This document shows positions 26,793 to 35,587 of a stretch of 64,000 nt of DNA, in pieces; within the stretch, counting starts at the first letter, position 1, and every line of letters begins with the position of its first letter. A program made the position numbers and the translations under genes. This DNA comes from Streptomyces sp. NBC_01471 (GTDB taxonomy: Bacteria > Actinomycetota > Actinomycetes > Streptomycetales > Streptomycetaceae): assembly GCF_041438865.1 (NCBI RefSeq), contig NZ_CP109450.1, positions 3,644,501 through 3,708,500 of the forward strand. Reading direction: 5' to 3'. The notes beneath the pieces are model-generated. The model was not told the DNA's origin and did not search any database. It saw nothing but the letters and a program-made list of their open reading frames with translations.

Positions 26793-27215
26793 GTGGCGGA
26801 GCCCCTCTCACGCAGGCGACAGCGCCCGAGGCAGCCGAAGCCACTGAAGCGTCTGCACCAGCCCAGCTGCCGCATGAACGACGCCGAGTTCGCACGCTTC
26901 ACCAAGGCCGCCGACCAGTGCGACATGAGCAACGCCGCCTTCCTCGCCTACGCCGTAGACAAGGCAGCCCGCGATCTGACCCGTACGGCCGCCGAGATCG
27001 CCACCGAACGGGAAGTGATCGACGAGATCTTTGCCGCCCGTCGGCACCTGGGCCGCATCCACGGCCTGTTCAACCAGGTCGCCAAGGTCCTCAACTCCGG
27101 TGACTCCGCGCCCAACCTCGACGCGACAGCCCGGGCGGTCCTCGGGGCGGCCCGTCGCATGGACGATGCCGGCGACGCCCTGCTCGCCCACCGTGACGGT
27201 GGCACCCCGGCATGA
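26793..27215 (+). CDS. mobC: MobC-like relaxosome accessory protein
   Basis: The 140-aa protein starts (GTG 26793) VAEPLSRRRQRPRQPKPLKR. After the basic N-terminus comes a ribbon-helix-helix-like core with MNDAEFARFTKAADQCDMSN, AAFLAYAVDKAARDLTRTA, and the RRHLGRIHGLFNQVAKVLN segment characteristic of MobC proteins, which bind oriT and help the relaxase open DNA. I preferred GTG 26793 (GGAGGAGG 4 bases upstream) to ATG 26595, because the longer form would translate the hairpin region into low-complexity sequence. It overlaps the relaxase gene by 4 bases. Confidence 0.75.
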   Translation: MAEPLSRRRQRPRQPKPLKRLHQPSCRMNDAEFARFTKAADQCDMSNAAFLAYAVDKAARDLTRTAAEIATEREVIDEIFAARRHLGRIHGLFNQVAKVLNSGDSAPNLDATARAVLGAARRMDDAGDALLAHRDGGTPA

Positions 27216-28927
27216 TCCCGAGCATCCACAAGCGCGGCAGCAAGACAGTCGGCCTGATCCGCTACCTCTACGGACCCGGCACCCACGAAGAACACATAGA
27301 CCCACACCTGGTAGCCGCCTTCGATCCGCTCACCCCGGACCCCGGCCGCGACCCCAGCGCCACGTACAGGCAGCTTGAGCGGCTGCTCGACCAGCCGGTC
27401 AACGCGCTGCCCGCGAGTCGGCGCCCCAAGGAACACGTGTGGCACATGTCCGTGCGAGCCAGCCCCGAGGACCCTGTCCTGACCGACGAGGACTGGGCCG
27501 CCATCGCCCACCGCGCGGTCGCCGCCACCGGCATCGCCCCCGATGGCGACGAACGAGCCTGCCGGTGGGCGGCCGTCCGCCACGCCGACGACCACATCCA
27601 CATCATCGCCACCCTGGTCCGCGACGACGGCCGCCGTCCCCGGCTTCACAACGAGGCCCGCCGCGCCCAGGCCGAGGCCCGCCGTATCGAAGCCGACTAC
27701 GGCCTGCGCCGGGTCGCCCCAGGCGATGGCACCGCCGCCAAGCGCCCCACCAGCGCCGAACAGCACAAGGCCGAGCGCCTCGGCCAGGAGGCCGCATCGA
27801 AGGAGCTTCTGCGCGAGCACGTGCGCCATGCCGTGGCCGGAGCCGCAGACGAGGCCGAGTTCTTCGACCGGCTCGCCGCCGAAGGCGTCCGTATCAGGAA
27901 GCGCCTCGCGCCCTCCGGCGACGTACTCGGCTACAACGTCGCCATCGTCGGCGACCGCAACAAGGACCACGAGCCCATCTGGTACGCCGGATCCACACTC
28001 GCCCCCGACCTCTCCCTGCCCCGCATCCGCAAACGGTTCACAGCCCACGCAGAGACAGAAACGCAGCCCACGGCCCTGGACCGCAGCGGCGCCTCAGCAC
28101 CGGCCCGCGCCCGCTACGCCGCCGCCCAGCCCACCGACGCGGCTCTCACCTCGCTGACGGCAGGAGACGACGGCACGGCAGCCGCCCACCTCATTGGGGT
28201 CGGCGAGGTCATCGACGCAGTCGCCCAGACCTCAGACGGCACCGCCAGCGCCGAACTACGAGAAGCAGCACGGCACTTCGAACGCGCAACCCGCTCCCAC
28301 ATCTGCGCCAAGAACGAGGAGATATACGCCCTGCGCCGCGCGGCCCACCAGATCGTCCACTCCGGCCCAGCCCTCGGTCGCGGCCAGGACGGAACCGCCA
28401 CCGCGCTGATCCTCGACGTCATAGTCCTTGCCGTCATCACCGCCGCCCGCTGGCACGCAGCCCGCGGCCATGCCCAGCGGGCCGAAGCCGCCCAACTCGC
28501 CGCCCGCCACCTGCGTACCTCCTACCAGGCAACCGCTGCAGCACCACTGACCGCCCTGCGCTCCTACGGACAGCGCCTTTCCGCCCCGATACGGCAGCGA
28601 CAGGCGCACACGGTCCGCACCGCCCTCCCTCACCTCGCCGACCGACTCCTGGACCAACCAGGATGGGACGCCCTGACCGCAGTGCTCGACCAAGCCGAAC
28701 ACGCCGGCCACGACACCGCCGCCCTGCTGACCAAGGCCGCCGCACAACGCGAACTCCACAGCGCCGACTCGATCAACGACATCCTGGTCTGGCGGCTGCA
28801 GCACCTCAGCTACATCACCCGCCCCGCCTTCACGCCCCGATCGCACCGGTCCAGGGCTGTGTCCGCTCCAGGTCCTGCGGCATCCGGCGTCGCCCACCAA
28901 GATGTGAGCCGGTCCAGGCGACGGTGA
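27212..28927 (+). CDS. Relaxase / mobilization nuclease
   Basis: The 571-aa protein carries a relaxase domain in its first 200 residues: the N-terminal SIHKRGSKTVGLIRYLYGPG, and the metal-binding motif HADDHIHIIATLVR (about residues 126-139, His-x-x-x-His-x-His). It would nick oriT and pilot the strand during conjugal transfer. The C-terminal two thirds are Ala-rich and helical with no named domain. ATG 27212 overlaps the mobC stop (ATGA). Without a coupling protein in the element, transfer would depend on a co-resident conjugative system. Confidence 0.85.
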   Translation: MIPSIHKRGSKTVGLIRYLYGPGTHEEHIDPHLVAAFDPLTPDPGRDPSATYRQLERLLDQPVNALPASRRPKEHVWHMSVRASPEDPVLTDEDWAAIAHRAVAATGIAPDGDERACRWAAVRHADDHIHIIATLVRDDGRRPRLHNEARRAQAEARRIEADYGLRRVAPGDGTAAKRPTSAEQHKAERLGQEAASKELLREHVRHAVAGAADEAEFFDRLAAEGVRIRKRLAPSGDVLGYNVAIVGDRNKDHEPIWYAGSTLAPDLSLPRIRKRFTAHAETETQPTALDRSGASAPARARYAAAQPTDAALTSLTAGDDGTAAAHLIGVGEVIDAVAQTSDGTASAELREAARHFERATRSHICAKNEEIYALRRAAHQIVHSGPALGRGQDGTATALILDVIVLAVITAARWHAARGHAQRAEAAQLAARHLRTSYQATAAAPLTALRSYGQRLSAPIRQRQAHTVRTALPHLADRLLDQPGWDALTAVLDQAEHAGHDTAALLTKAAAQRELHSADSINDILVWRLQHLSYITRPAFTPRSHRSRAVSAPGPAASGVAHQDVSRSRRR

Positions 28928-29020
28928 TCACAGCCGCCCTGGACACCTCCGGGACGCCCATCTCGCGCGGCCGGACAAGACCCTGCCGGGGCGCGAGGTG
29001 TAAAGCCGGCCCTGGATCTG

Positions 29021-29058
29021 AGCGGTGCCCGCCTGTTGGCTCACAGGCGGGCACCGCT
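29021..29058. terminator. 16-bp bidirectional terminator
   Basis: Arms 29021-29036 and 29043-29058 pair perfectly with a 6-base loop, between the convergent relaxase and CYTH genes. Confidence 0.85.
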
Positions 29059-29084
29059 GCGGTAACTGGCCAGGGAGCAAGGTG

Positions 29085-29630
29085 TCAGGCGAAGAGCAGA
29101 GTGGGTTCGGCGAGGATGTCCCTGCCCCGCTCGCTCTTGTAGATCAGGTCGATGCTGCCGAAGCGGGCCTCGGTGTAGTCGAGCCCGAGCGAGGCCACTG
29201 CCTTGCGTACGGCGTCTTCGGAGGTGCTCTCGATCTCCAGGAAGGTGGGCAGGTCCGGCCAGGTGTCGAAGTCGTAGCTGACGCCGTCGAGCTGCCATTC
29301 CTCACGGTAGTTCTGCTGGTACCGCACCTGGCGCAGGCCCACGGCCGCGAGGAGTTCCGCGGTCCGTTCCAGGTCGTTCACCTCGATCTCGATCTCGGTG
29401 GTGCCGTTGATGTGGGTGGCGTCGGTGACCTCCTTGAGCGTGAGTGTGGTCTTGCCGCCCTCATCCCGCAGACGCAGCCACTGCTCACCCTGGACGGCGT
29501 CGTTCTCGAAAATCAGACGGGTGAACATGGTCTTGCCGAAGGCCCGCTCGGCCCCGGCCGCTCGCAGGCGGTCGCGTACGGCGTCCACGTCGATCTCCAG
29601 GAACTTGGCTTCGTATTCGTGCTGGGCCAC
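29085..29630 (-). CDS. CYTH-domain protein (class IV adenylate cyclase / triphosphatase-like)
   Basis: The 181-aa protein begins MAQHEYEAKFLEIDVDAVRD, with the E-x-E-x-K signature of the CYTH superfamily. It continues through the paired charged strands WLRLRDEGGKTTLTLKEV, GTTEIEIEVNDLERTAELLA and FLEIESTSEDAVRKAV that form the tunnel binding a triphosphate. Members are class IV adenylate cyclases or triphosphatases, so it probably acts on a nucleoside triphosphate or polyphosphate. It is 28 bases after the radical SAM gene and is the last gene of the four-gene minus operon. Confidence 0.82.
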   Translation of the reverse strand: MAQHEYEAKFLEIDVDAVRDRLRAAGAERAFGKTMFTRLIFENDAVQGEQWLRLRDEGGKTTLTLKEVTDATHINGTTEIEIEVNDLERTAELLAAVGLRQVRYQQNYREEWQLDGVSYDFDTWPDLPTFLEIESTSEDAVRKAVASLGLDYTEARFGSIDLIYKSERGRDILAEPTLLFA

Positions 29631-29658
29631 AGCATCCTCGCTCTCGTTTGTTTCGCTT

Positions 29659-30753
29659 CTACGCGGTCAGGTCGTGCAGGTCCTGCTCGCGCATCTTCCT
29701 GATCTCGGCGCACGCGTCGCTGCTCACGAACTCTTCCACGGGCAGACACAGGTCCATGCGCTGAATACACACGCCAACGTGGAAGGTGCCGTCCGGGTCG
29801 CGGTAGAGCCGCACCCCGTAGTAACCCTCCTGGCAGTCAACGGTGTTGTTGAATCTGCAGTCGGCACACGTATCGGGCAGCCGCAGGGAGCGGATGTGCT
29901 TCGCCGTGAGTTGTCGGCCTGACGGAAGCTGATAGGTGATGCGGAAGCCTGACGTGCCTGCGATCAGCCGGATCTCCTGCGGGACGGCGCCAAGCTCGGC
30001 CAGGAGCAGTTCGACGGCGTCGAGAGACGCATCACCGTCAGCCAGTGACGTCAGTATTCGCACGGATAATCTCGGTGAGTACTTCTCCAGCAGCCGGTGG
30101 ATCCGCTGCACGTGGGTGTGATCGGGGATGACGACGTTCGCCCGTACTCCGATACCGAGCGACACAGCGACGCGGATCGAGTCCTCCAGCGCTTCGATCT
30201 TGCGCGTTGCCAGTGGCCGGCCCCTGAACCGTGTGCTCTGAACCTGCGTGAGCTCGTCGGGGGTGGTGCCGAAGATCGAGAAGTTGACGTGCCGTAGTCC
30301 GGCGTCCACGCAGCCGGGCAAGGACCTCACACCGTTCTCCCCGTTCGATGTGACACTGGCCGAGTAGCCGGCCTGCCGTGCGAGGGCGACGATGTGTGGC
30401 AGCTTGGGGTGCAGGGTCGGTTCCCCGCCGGTGAGGTGGACCTCGTCGAAGTCCAGTGCGTCGCGGAGTTGGGTGAGGGCGCCGCGGAACGCCTCGTCCG
30501 GGATGATGGGGGCGCTGGTGAAGCGGGCGCCGTTAGTGGCGACGTAAAGGGAGGTCCGTCCAGAGGGGCCTGCGCTGGTGAAACGTTCGGGCCGGCGCGG
30601 GTGGTTGTCGGCGCTGACCGGTGTGCCCTCGTTATGGCAGAACGTGCACGTCATGCCGCATGCGTCGATGACTTTGACGCGCAGTGTCCGGTCCATCGAG
30701 ACATGGATGGGAACGTCATCGCTGACGTTCCGTAAAGCGCGGTGCTGGAACAT
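29659..30753 (-). CDS. Radical SAM enzyme with MoaA-like layout
   Basis: The 364-aa protein has the CGMTCTFC cluster motif (Cys-x3-Cys-x2-Cys, about residues 32-39), the SAM-binding HLTGGEPTLHPKLPHIV segment (GGEP) and a core barrel. The C-terminal cysteines (CADCRFNNTVDC, then GTFHVGVCIQRMD) suggest a second iron-sulfur cluster. The arrangement resembles GTP 3',8-cyclase MoaA. ATG 30753 is preceded by AAGGAG. It neighbours a CYTH triphosphate-binding protein, and together they suggest chemistry on a nucleotide. The substrate is not deducible. Confidence 0.8.
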   Translation of the reverse strand: MFQHRALRNVSDDVPIHVSMDRTLRVKVIDACGMTCTFCHNEGTPVSADNHPRRPERFTSAGPSGRTSLYVATNGARFTSAPIIPDEAFRGALTQLRDALDFDEVHLTGGEPTLHPKLPHIVALARQAGYSASVTSNGENGVRSLPGCVDAGLRHVNFSIFGTTPDELTQVQSTRFRGRPLATRKIEALEDSIRVAVSLGIGVRANVVIPDHTHVQRIHRLLEKYSPRLSVRILTSLADGDASLDAVELLLAELGAVPQEIRLIAGTSGFRITYQLPSGRQLTAKHIRSLRLPDTCADCRFNNTVDCQEGYYGVRLYRDPDGTFHVGVCIQRMDLCLPVEEFVSSDACAEIRKMREQDLHDLTA

Positions 30754-30845
30754 GTGACGTTGCTCCTTCGGCATGGCAAGCCGGTGGCCTGGAGGGAGAG
30801 ATCTGGCTGAGGCGGGCAGGGTCAACTGGCCCTGTACTGACCGGG

Positions 30846-31070
30846 TCAGGAACTGATAGCCGAGTCGGGGACGGACGCGGGTGCGCTGCCCGTCTGCACC
30901 GCCGCTGGGCTGTGCTGGGTGACGTAGGCAAGCCCGCCCACGGCGACGAGCGAGCCGAGGGCCCATATGACGCCGAGAACCATGCCGAGAAGGTCACGGC
31001 CTGCAGGTGGGGCCGCGGCCGACGCGCTGAAGCGCTGCCGTGCGGGGCCCGAGTACAGGGAAGTGGTCAT
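30846..31070 (-). CDS. Small single-span membrane protein (74 aa)
   Basis: The 74-aa frame has one hydrophobic helix (LLGMVLGVIWALGSLVAVGG, about residues 27-46) and a short polar C-terminus ending SVPDSAISS. It is translationally coupled (ATGA) to the upstream hypothetical gene and precedes the radical SAM gene, so it belongs to that operon. A membrane anchor is more likely than a RiPP precursor: there is no leader/core split, and the helix is long enough to span the membrane. Confidence 0.6.
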   Translation of the reverse strand: MTTSLYSGPARQRFSASAAAPPAGRDLLGMVLGVIWALGSLVAVGGLAYVTQHSPAAVQTGSAPASVPDSAISS

Positions 31071-31474
31071 GCCGTCTCCGTAACTGGTGCTCGGAGAGGG
31101 GCTGTCACGCCTTCGAATGCTGCGTGAAGAACCTGGGCGTCCGTCAGCATCTGGCCGTTCTCGGGACAGATCCGCCAGTGAGGGCCAGGCCCGCGCATGC
31201 GATGCGGCGGAGGGACGACAAGGTGCTGTGACAGGCCGAGTGGTCGCGTGTCAGGCACGTTCCAGACGGCCGCGGTGCCCGTCCGCACGAACCAGTAGAG
31301 GGCCGGTTCACGCGGATCTTCGATCACAGCACCGCTACGGGAACCGAGAGCGACCAGCACACGCACCCCGACGCTTCGAGGCACGCGTACGGCGTCCCAG
31401 CGGAATCCGGCGCCCTGGATCTCGCAGCTACCTACCGTGCGCATCGTGGGTGGTTCCGAGCTCTCTTGTGACAC
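31067..31474 (-). CDS. Hypothetical protein, first gene of the radical SAM/CYTH operon
   Basis: The 135-aa protein contains FRWDAVRVPRSVGVRVLVAL, IEDPREPALYWFVRTGTAAV and LGLSQHLVVPPPHRMRG. This order resembles short actinobacterial proteins related to the N-terminal part of primase-polymerase (prim-pol) domains, but the catalytic acids are not evident, so I leave the function open. GTG 31474 has an AGGAG at good distance; the first in-frame start (GTG 31492) and an internal ATG (31444) are alternatives. It overlaps the next gene by 4 bases. Confidence 0.6.
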   Translation of the reverse strand: MSQESSEPPTMRTVGSCEIQGAGFRWDAVRVPRSVGVRVLVALGSRSGAVIEDPREPALYWFVRTGTAAVWNVPDTRPLGLSQHLVVPPPHRMRGPGPHWRICPENGQMLTDAQVLHAAFEGVTAPLRAPVTETA

Positions 31475-31551
31475 GAAGGGACAACTCCTCACTGAGCACT
31501 GAGGCTTGAATGTGCGGAGGTGTCATCCTCGCGAGACCTTACGTCCTATTC

Positions 31552-31584
31552 GAGGACTTCAAAGGGTCACCCAGAGGACTTCAA
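31552..31584. promoter_or_regulatory. Direct repeats in the divergent regulator promoter
   Basis: GAGGACTTCAA occurs at 31552-31562 and 31574-31584, exactly 22 bases (two helical turns) apart. The first copy overlaps an inverted repeat (GTCCT, 5 bases, AGGAC). The site lies between the hypothetical/radical SAM operon and the divergent HTH-TPR gene and is a plausible operator for the latter. Confidence 0.55.
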
Positions 31585-31676
31585 TAGGGCTTTTATTCAC
31601 TTGGTTGATGAGTTGGTGCCGGCAAGGGGACGTAGCGTGAGAGTCTCAGGTGACGTTCCGATACCACGGAGGAGTC

Positions 31677-32951
31677 ATGTCCCGTCCCATAGGCAACACT
31701 CGCCTCAAAGCCGCCCGGGTGGCGGCTGGCTACAACTCGCAGCAGGCCCTCGCGGACGCCATCACGAGGGACGCGCCGCAGCTCGGCATCCGGGGACTGG
31801 CCGTTGGTGTCCGGCAGGTCCGGCGGTGGGAGTCCGACAATCCGCCGTGGCCCCAGCCGGACGTCCGTCGCGTGCTCACCCATCTGCTTGGCCAAGACGC
31901 CGAAGACCTCGGCTTCACCGCTCCCTGGGGCTCAGGACAACATCCGGATGGTCAGCCCCGTCCGGCCTCGACGGCCCGTTCCGTGCCCGGCACGCGCCTG
32001 GCCACGGTGCCCACTCAATCCGTCGCGATCACACAACCGAACAGCGTCGGAGCCAACTTCGAAGCCGTAACTCGTTCCCATCGGCACTTGTACTGGTCCG
32101 TCGCGCCGGCCACTCTGCACCCCGCGATTCTGGAGCACGCACGGCTGGGCTGCGCGCTTCTGCCCGAGACGGTCGAACCTGCCCGACACCGGCTCGCAGC
32201 CGCACTCGCCGAGTCCTACCTGCTGGCAGGCCGCATTGAGTTCTTCGACCTCCGCCAACCCGAGCAGGCCGGCGACACGTTGTTGCGCGCTCTCCAGGCC
32301 GCCGGTGAGGCGGACGATCCGCTCCTGGGATCGGCCATCCTCGCGCATACAGCCTTCATCCCGGGCTGGGCAGGCGAACGCGAGACTGCAGTGGAGCGGA
32401 TGGTGGCAGCCCGCACCTACGCGCGCCGCGGTCCCGCATCTGCAGAGTTCCTCGCCTGGCTGGACGCCGTCGAAGCCGAGTGCGAGACCCGCTGCGGCAA
32501 CACCCGTACCGCCCTGAACCTCATCAGCCACGCCGAGGACATCCTCGTCGCCGGTTCCGAACACACCACTCCCGTGTGGATGGACTGGTTCGGCCCCGCC
32601 CGCCTGGCAGCGTTCAAGGGGAACACCCAGCTCAAGGCGGGCCACCTCCCGCAAGCCCGCGAGACTCTTCAGCAGGTGCTGGAAGACCTGCCGCCGGAGT
32701 CCGACAAGCAACGCACCGTCGTCCTCGGAGACCTGGCCGCGGTGGCAGCGGCCGACAGCAATCCGCAGGAGGCATGCCACTTCGCCGGCCAGGCCCTCGA
32801 CCAGCTCGCCGCCACCTGGTACGCCACAGGCATGGACCGCGTACGCGAAGTGCGGCGCACGCTCGCTCCGTGGCAGAACGAGCAGTGTGTCCGGGACTTC
32901 GACGACCGGCTCTACGGCTGGGGGACGACGGTCAGCGCTCTCCAGCGTTGA
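31677..32951 (+). CDS. HTH regulator with C-terminal TPR-like repeats
   Basis: The 424-aa protein starts MSRPIGNTRLKAARVAAGYN, with an XRE-like helix-turn-helix in residues 8-70 (QQALADAITRDAPQLG, QVRRWESDNPPWPQPDVRRV). The rest is an Ala-rich array of paired helices (for example LAAALAESYLLAGRIEFFDL, PQARETLQQVLEDLPPESDK) typical of TPR sensor domains. Such proteins are common single regulators in Streptomyces. GGAGGAG precedes ATG 31677. It is divergent from the radical SAM/CYTH operon and is its likely regulator. Confidence 0.72.
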   Translation: MSRPIGNTRLKAARVAAGYNSQQALADAITRDAPQLGIRGLAVGVRQVRRWESDNPPWPQPDVRRVLTHLLGQDAEDLGFTAPWGSGQHPDGQPRPASTARSVPGTRLATVPTQSVAITQPNSVGANFEAVTRSHRHLYWSVAPATLHPAILEHARLGCALLPETVEPARHRLAAALAESYLLAGRIEFFDLRQPEQAGDTLLRALQAAGEADDPLLGSAILAHTAFIPGWAGERETAVERMVAARTYARRGPASAEFLAWLDAVEAECETRCGNTRTALNLISHAEDILVAGSEHTTPVWMDWFGPARLAAFKGNTQLKAGHLPQARETLQQVLEDLPPESDKQRTVVLGDLAAVAAADSNPQEACHFAGQALDQLAATWYATGMDRVREVRRTLAPWQNEQCVRDFDDRLYGWGTTVSALQR

Positions 32952-33591
32952 ACCTGGCGATCTTCTCCGGCAGCTCCGCCAGCGAGTTGATCCGCATCGT
33001 GGTGCTCGCAGCTGCGTCCGGATCGCCCTGCTGAATGGTGCCCCAGGGCCCACGCCGAATCAGCGCCGTCAGCAGTCCAGCCTGCACGGCCGGGCGGATG
33101 TCGTTGTCGAGCCGGTCACCGACGTACAGAATCTCGCCCGGCTCGGCAGGCGTCGCCTCGATGACGTGCTCGAAGAACTTCACGTCCGGCTTCGACGCAC
33201 CCCAGTCGTCACTGGTCGCGATGAGATCGGACGGCAGATCCAACCCACGCAACAGCCCGCCGGCCCGCACGGTCTGATTGCCGGCGATGCCGACCCAGAG
33301 ACCGGCCGCGCGCAGCCCAGCCAGCGTCGGCCGTACATCCGGATAGAGATCATCCTCGCCGAACCACTCCGGCTTACCGGCCTCGGCACGCCTCCCCCGC
33401 TCATCGGCCAGGTCGAACCCCGGCCGGAACACCTGGAACGTCTCACGGTAATCCCGCCCCTGCGCGATGACCGCCCCGAACATCGCCGCGAAAGTATGTC
33501 GCGGCACCCCCAGCCAGTCCGCCCAGGCCCCGTACTCACGGGTCTCGTCCACAAGGCACTCACCGACATCGAACACCACAGCGCGAATCAT
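32932..33591 (-). CDS. HAD-superfamily hydrolase
   Basis: The 219-aa protein shows the HAD motifs: MIRAVVFDVGECLVDETREY (nucleophile Asp9 with the usual acid/base Asp replaced, DVGEC rather than DxDGT), VGIAGNQTV (motif II), ASKPDVKFFEHVIEA (motif III Lys) and ILYVGDRLDNDIRPAVQAGL (motif IV acids). It is probably a phosphatase of a small phosphorylated metabolite. It is convergent with the HTH-TPR gene and overlaps it by 20 bases at the 3' end. The change next to the nucleophile is seen in some haloacid and dehalogenase-like subgroups. Confidence 0.75.
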   Translation of the reverse strand: MIRAVVFDVGECLVDETREYGAWADWLGVPRHTFAAMFGAVIAQGRDYRETFQVFRPGFDLADERGRRAEAGKPEWFGEDDLYPDVRPTLAGLRAAGLWVGIAGNQTVRAGGLLRGLDLPSDLIATSDDWGASKPDVKFFEHVIEATPAEPGEILYVGDRLDNDIRPAVQAGLLTALIRRGPWGTIQQGDPDAAASTTMRINSLAELPEKIARFNAGER

Positions 33592-34007
33592 GCTCGGCAG
33601 CGTAATGCGCCGCGCAACGCTCTGTCCGGATGAGATACCCACGCAGCGCTGCCCCACGGCCGACGAACACCTCTCTCTTCAACGCCGAGCTCGTCGCGTA
33701 ACTAGCCAAGCGGCGAGACCGCGGCTGCGAGAAGCAGCACGGCCACGTTGGGTCGTGTAATTGAGGCCAACCGGACCGGCTGCTAGTGCGGAGACAGAGT
33801 CGGCAGCATGAGCGCTGCAGCCGAGGCGAGGATCGCGATCGAGGCGACGATAGAGCAGTTTCTGAACACGGTTTCCTCACTGGGAGAACTGGCGACGGTC
33901 ATGAAAATACCTCAGGGTCGCACCTTCTATCCCGCCTCGGGGCACCGCCTCGATGGTCTGCCCTCCGAGCGGAGCGTACGGTATCTCGCTTCAAGATCAG
34001 AGACGCC
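33592..34007. other. Intergenic region without a convincing gene
   Basis: About 415 bases between the HAD gene start and the glycosyltransferase stop. A plus-strand frame from 33808 runs into the antisense of the glycosyltransferase gene, lacks a Shine-Dalgarno and is not family-like, so it is left out. Confidence 0.5.
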
Positions 34008-35579
34008 TCAACAAGGACCCGAGCGAACATATAGAGTCACTTGCCCACCTTTGATCTCTTTGCGCTGGCATTCAGTGAAGTCGCGTTCGATGATTTCCCG
34101 CTTGGCCGATTCTTGAGCGTTCGTATCGAGCGGCTGGCCCTTCGGGTCACTGAGGACCACGACTCTTTTGGCCCGTGCCAGCCGCAGACGGATGTCCGCT
34201 GCAGGGCGTTCTACGCCTTCCAACGTGCCTGAGGTCCTGGGTTGGCCCTTGAGGGCAATGTCCGTGAGCCCCTTGAAGTGCTCAGGGTAGGAGAGCATCC
34301 ACTCTCGCCGCCTGGCCGGGGCAAAGAGGACAGCGTCCCCACGGTGGGACATCTTGTCGACCTCTGTAGCGATAGCGGTGACGTTGTCCTTCCTGCTCTC
34401 TGGGGTTCGCATCTGGAGCGTGACGGGCAGCATGGCTGCCGTGAAGGCAATTGCCAAGAGGGCGACGATGCAGGCTCGGGCTTTCTGGTGTCGAACGCAT
34501 TGCAGACTTTTGGCGTCATCTGCCAAGTACGCGAGCGACGTTCCTACGAGGAGGGCGAAACCGATGTTCGAATACAAGACATAGCGGTCGACGTACATGG
34601 GGTCGTAGACGGCAGCCAGCAGAAGAGCGACGGTGGGCAACACAGCCAGAGGAAGTGCCAATCGGGCGACTTCGACGGATCGCCTGGCGCGCGAGAGGTA
34701 CCTAGCACACCACGCAGCCACCAGCGCAGCTCCCACGATCTCGAACCAATCACGCAGTTTGGGGTTGCCGATCCACGACACTTGAGCTGATTGGGAGGTG
34801 CTGATCAGGACAAGGGGGAGCAGAGCAAGGAGCACTCCCCCAGCGCTGATGACGAAGTGTCGCCGGGCCCTGCCGACTAGTTGGGAGCGGTACACCGTGA
34901 CGCCATGCGCCAGAAGTGTAAGGACGGCAAACTCATGCAGCAGCGAGGCCGCCAGGATCGCCAGTCCGTAGGCAAGCCAACGAGCCTTCGTCGGACGCAC
35001 CATGAGGGTGAGAAAGAAATACGTGGAGACGGCAACCAGGGCGCTCACCATCGCGTAGGAGCGGCCTTCTTGCGAGTACATCTGCACTTCGGGGATGACC
35101 GCGAACGCCAGCCCGCTCAGCAGACCCGCAGAGCGGCGAGCGGTCAACTTGAGCGCGATCACACCGACCAGACCCGCGGTTACAGAAGTGGCGAGCACTG
35201 AAGGCAGACGCAGGGCGACCAGCCCGCCCTCCCAGACGGAGAACAGGGAATGCATAAAAATGTAGTAGAGACCGTGCACGATATCGGCATGCTGCAGGAG
35301 GCCATAGATCTCGGACAGACTCCGATGCGACACCTGATAGGTGACGGACTCGTCTCTCCACATGGTGCCTGCGCGCGTGATACCCCATAGGCCCAGAGCG
35401 AGTGAGAACACGGCCGGCACGAGGAAGGACGCGGACCCGATGACGCGGACTCCCTCGCGGCGTACGGGGCCCGGGCCCGACACCGTCGACGTACGGTCGT
35501 CTGGAGCGGCGACCTGCTCTTGCAGTTCGATGATTCCTCCGGGTGCCGAGAGATCTCTGCAGTCTCTTAGGATGAGCAA
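34008..35579 (-). CDS. Integral-membrane glycosyltransferase (GT39/ArnT-like), paralogue A
   Basis: The 523-aa frame contains about ten hydrophobic helices and the extracellular loop motif MWRDESVTYQVSHRSLSEIY; an acidic pair in this first loop is the catalytic signature of C-fold polyprenyl-phosphate sugar transferases. Further conserved stretches are VHGLYYIFMHSLFSVWEGGL, YSQEGRSYAM and WLAYGLAILAASLLHEFAVL. A soluble C-terminal domain (about 390-523) faces outside. The first 40 residues are polar and the true start may be at GTG or Met nearer residue 45. It is homologous to and divergent from the next gene. Confidence 0.72.
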   Translation of the reverse strand: MLILRDCRDLSAPGGIIELQEQVAAPDDRTSTVSGPGPVRREGVRVIGSASFLVPAVFSLALGLWGITRAGTMWRDESVTYQVSHRSLSEIYGLLQHADIVHGLYYIFMHSLFSVWEGGLVALRLPSVLATSVTAGLVGVIALKLTARRSAGLLSGLAFAVIPEVQMYSQEGRSYAMVSALVAVSTYFFLTLMVRPTKARWLAYGLAILAASLLHEFAVLTLLAHGVTVYRSQLVGRARRHFVISAGGVLLALLPLVLISTSQSAQVSWIGNPKLRDWFEIVGAALVAAWCARYLSRARRSVEVARLALPLAVLPTVALLLAAVYDPMYVDRYVLYSNIGFALLVGTSLAYLADDAKSLQCVRHQKARACIVALLAIAFTAAMLPVTLQMRTPESRKDNVTAIATEVDKMSHRGDAVLFAPARRREWMLSYPEHFKGLTDIALKGQPRTSGTLEGVERPAADIRLRLARAKRVVVLSDPKGQPLDTNAQESAKREIIERDFTECQRKEIKGGQVTLYVRSGPC

Positions 35580-35587
35580 GTTACTTT

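Noticed and set aside
30846..31070. RiPP precursor peptide for the neighbouring radical SAM enzyme
   Set aside because: The peptide has a full transmembrane helix, no leader-core layout, and no RRE or peptidase gene is nearby.
33808..34116. Short plus-strand gene
   Set aside because: It runs into the antisense of the glycosyltransferase gene, lacks a Shine-Dalgarno site and shows no family pattern.
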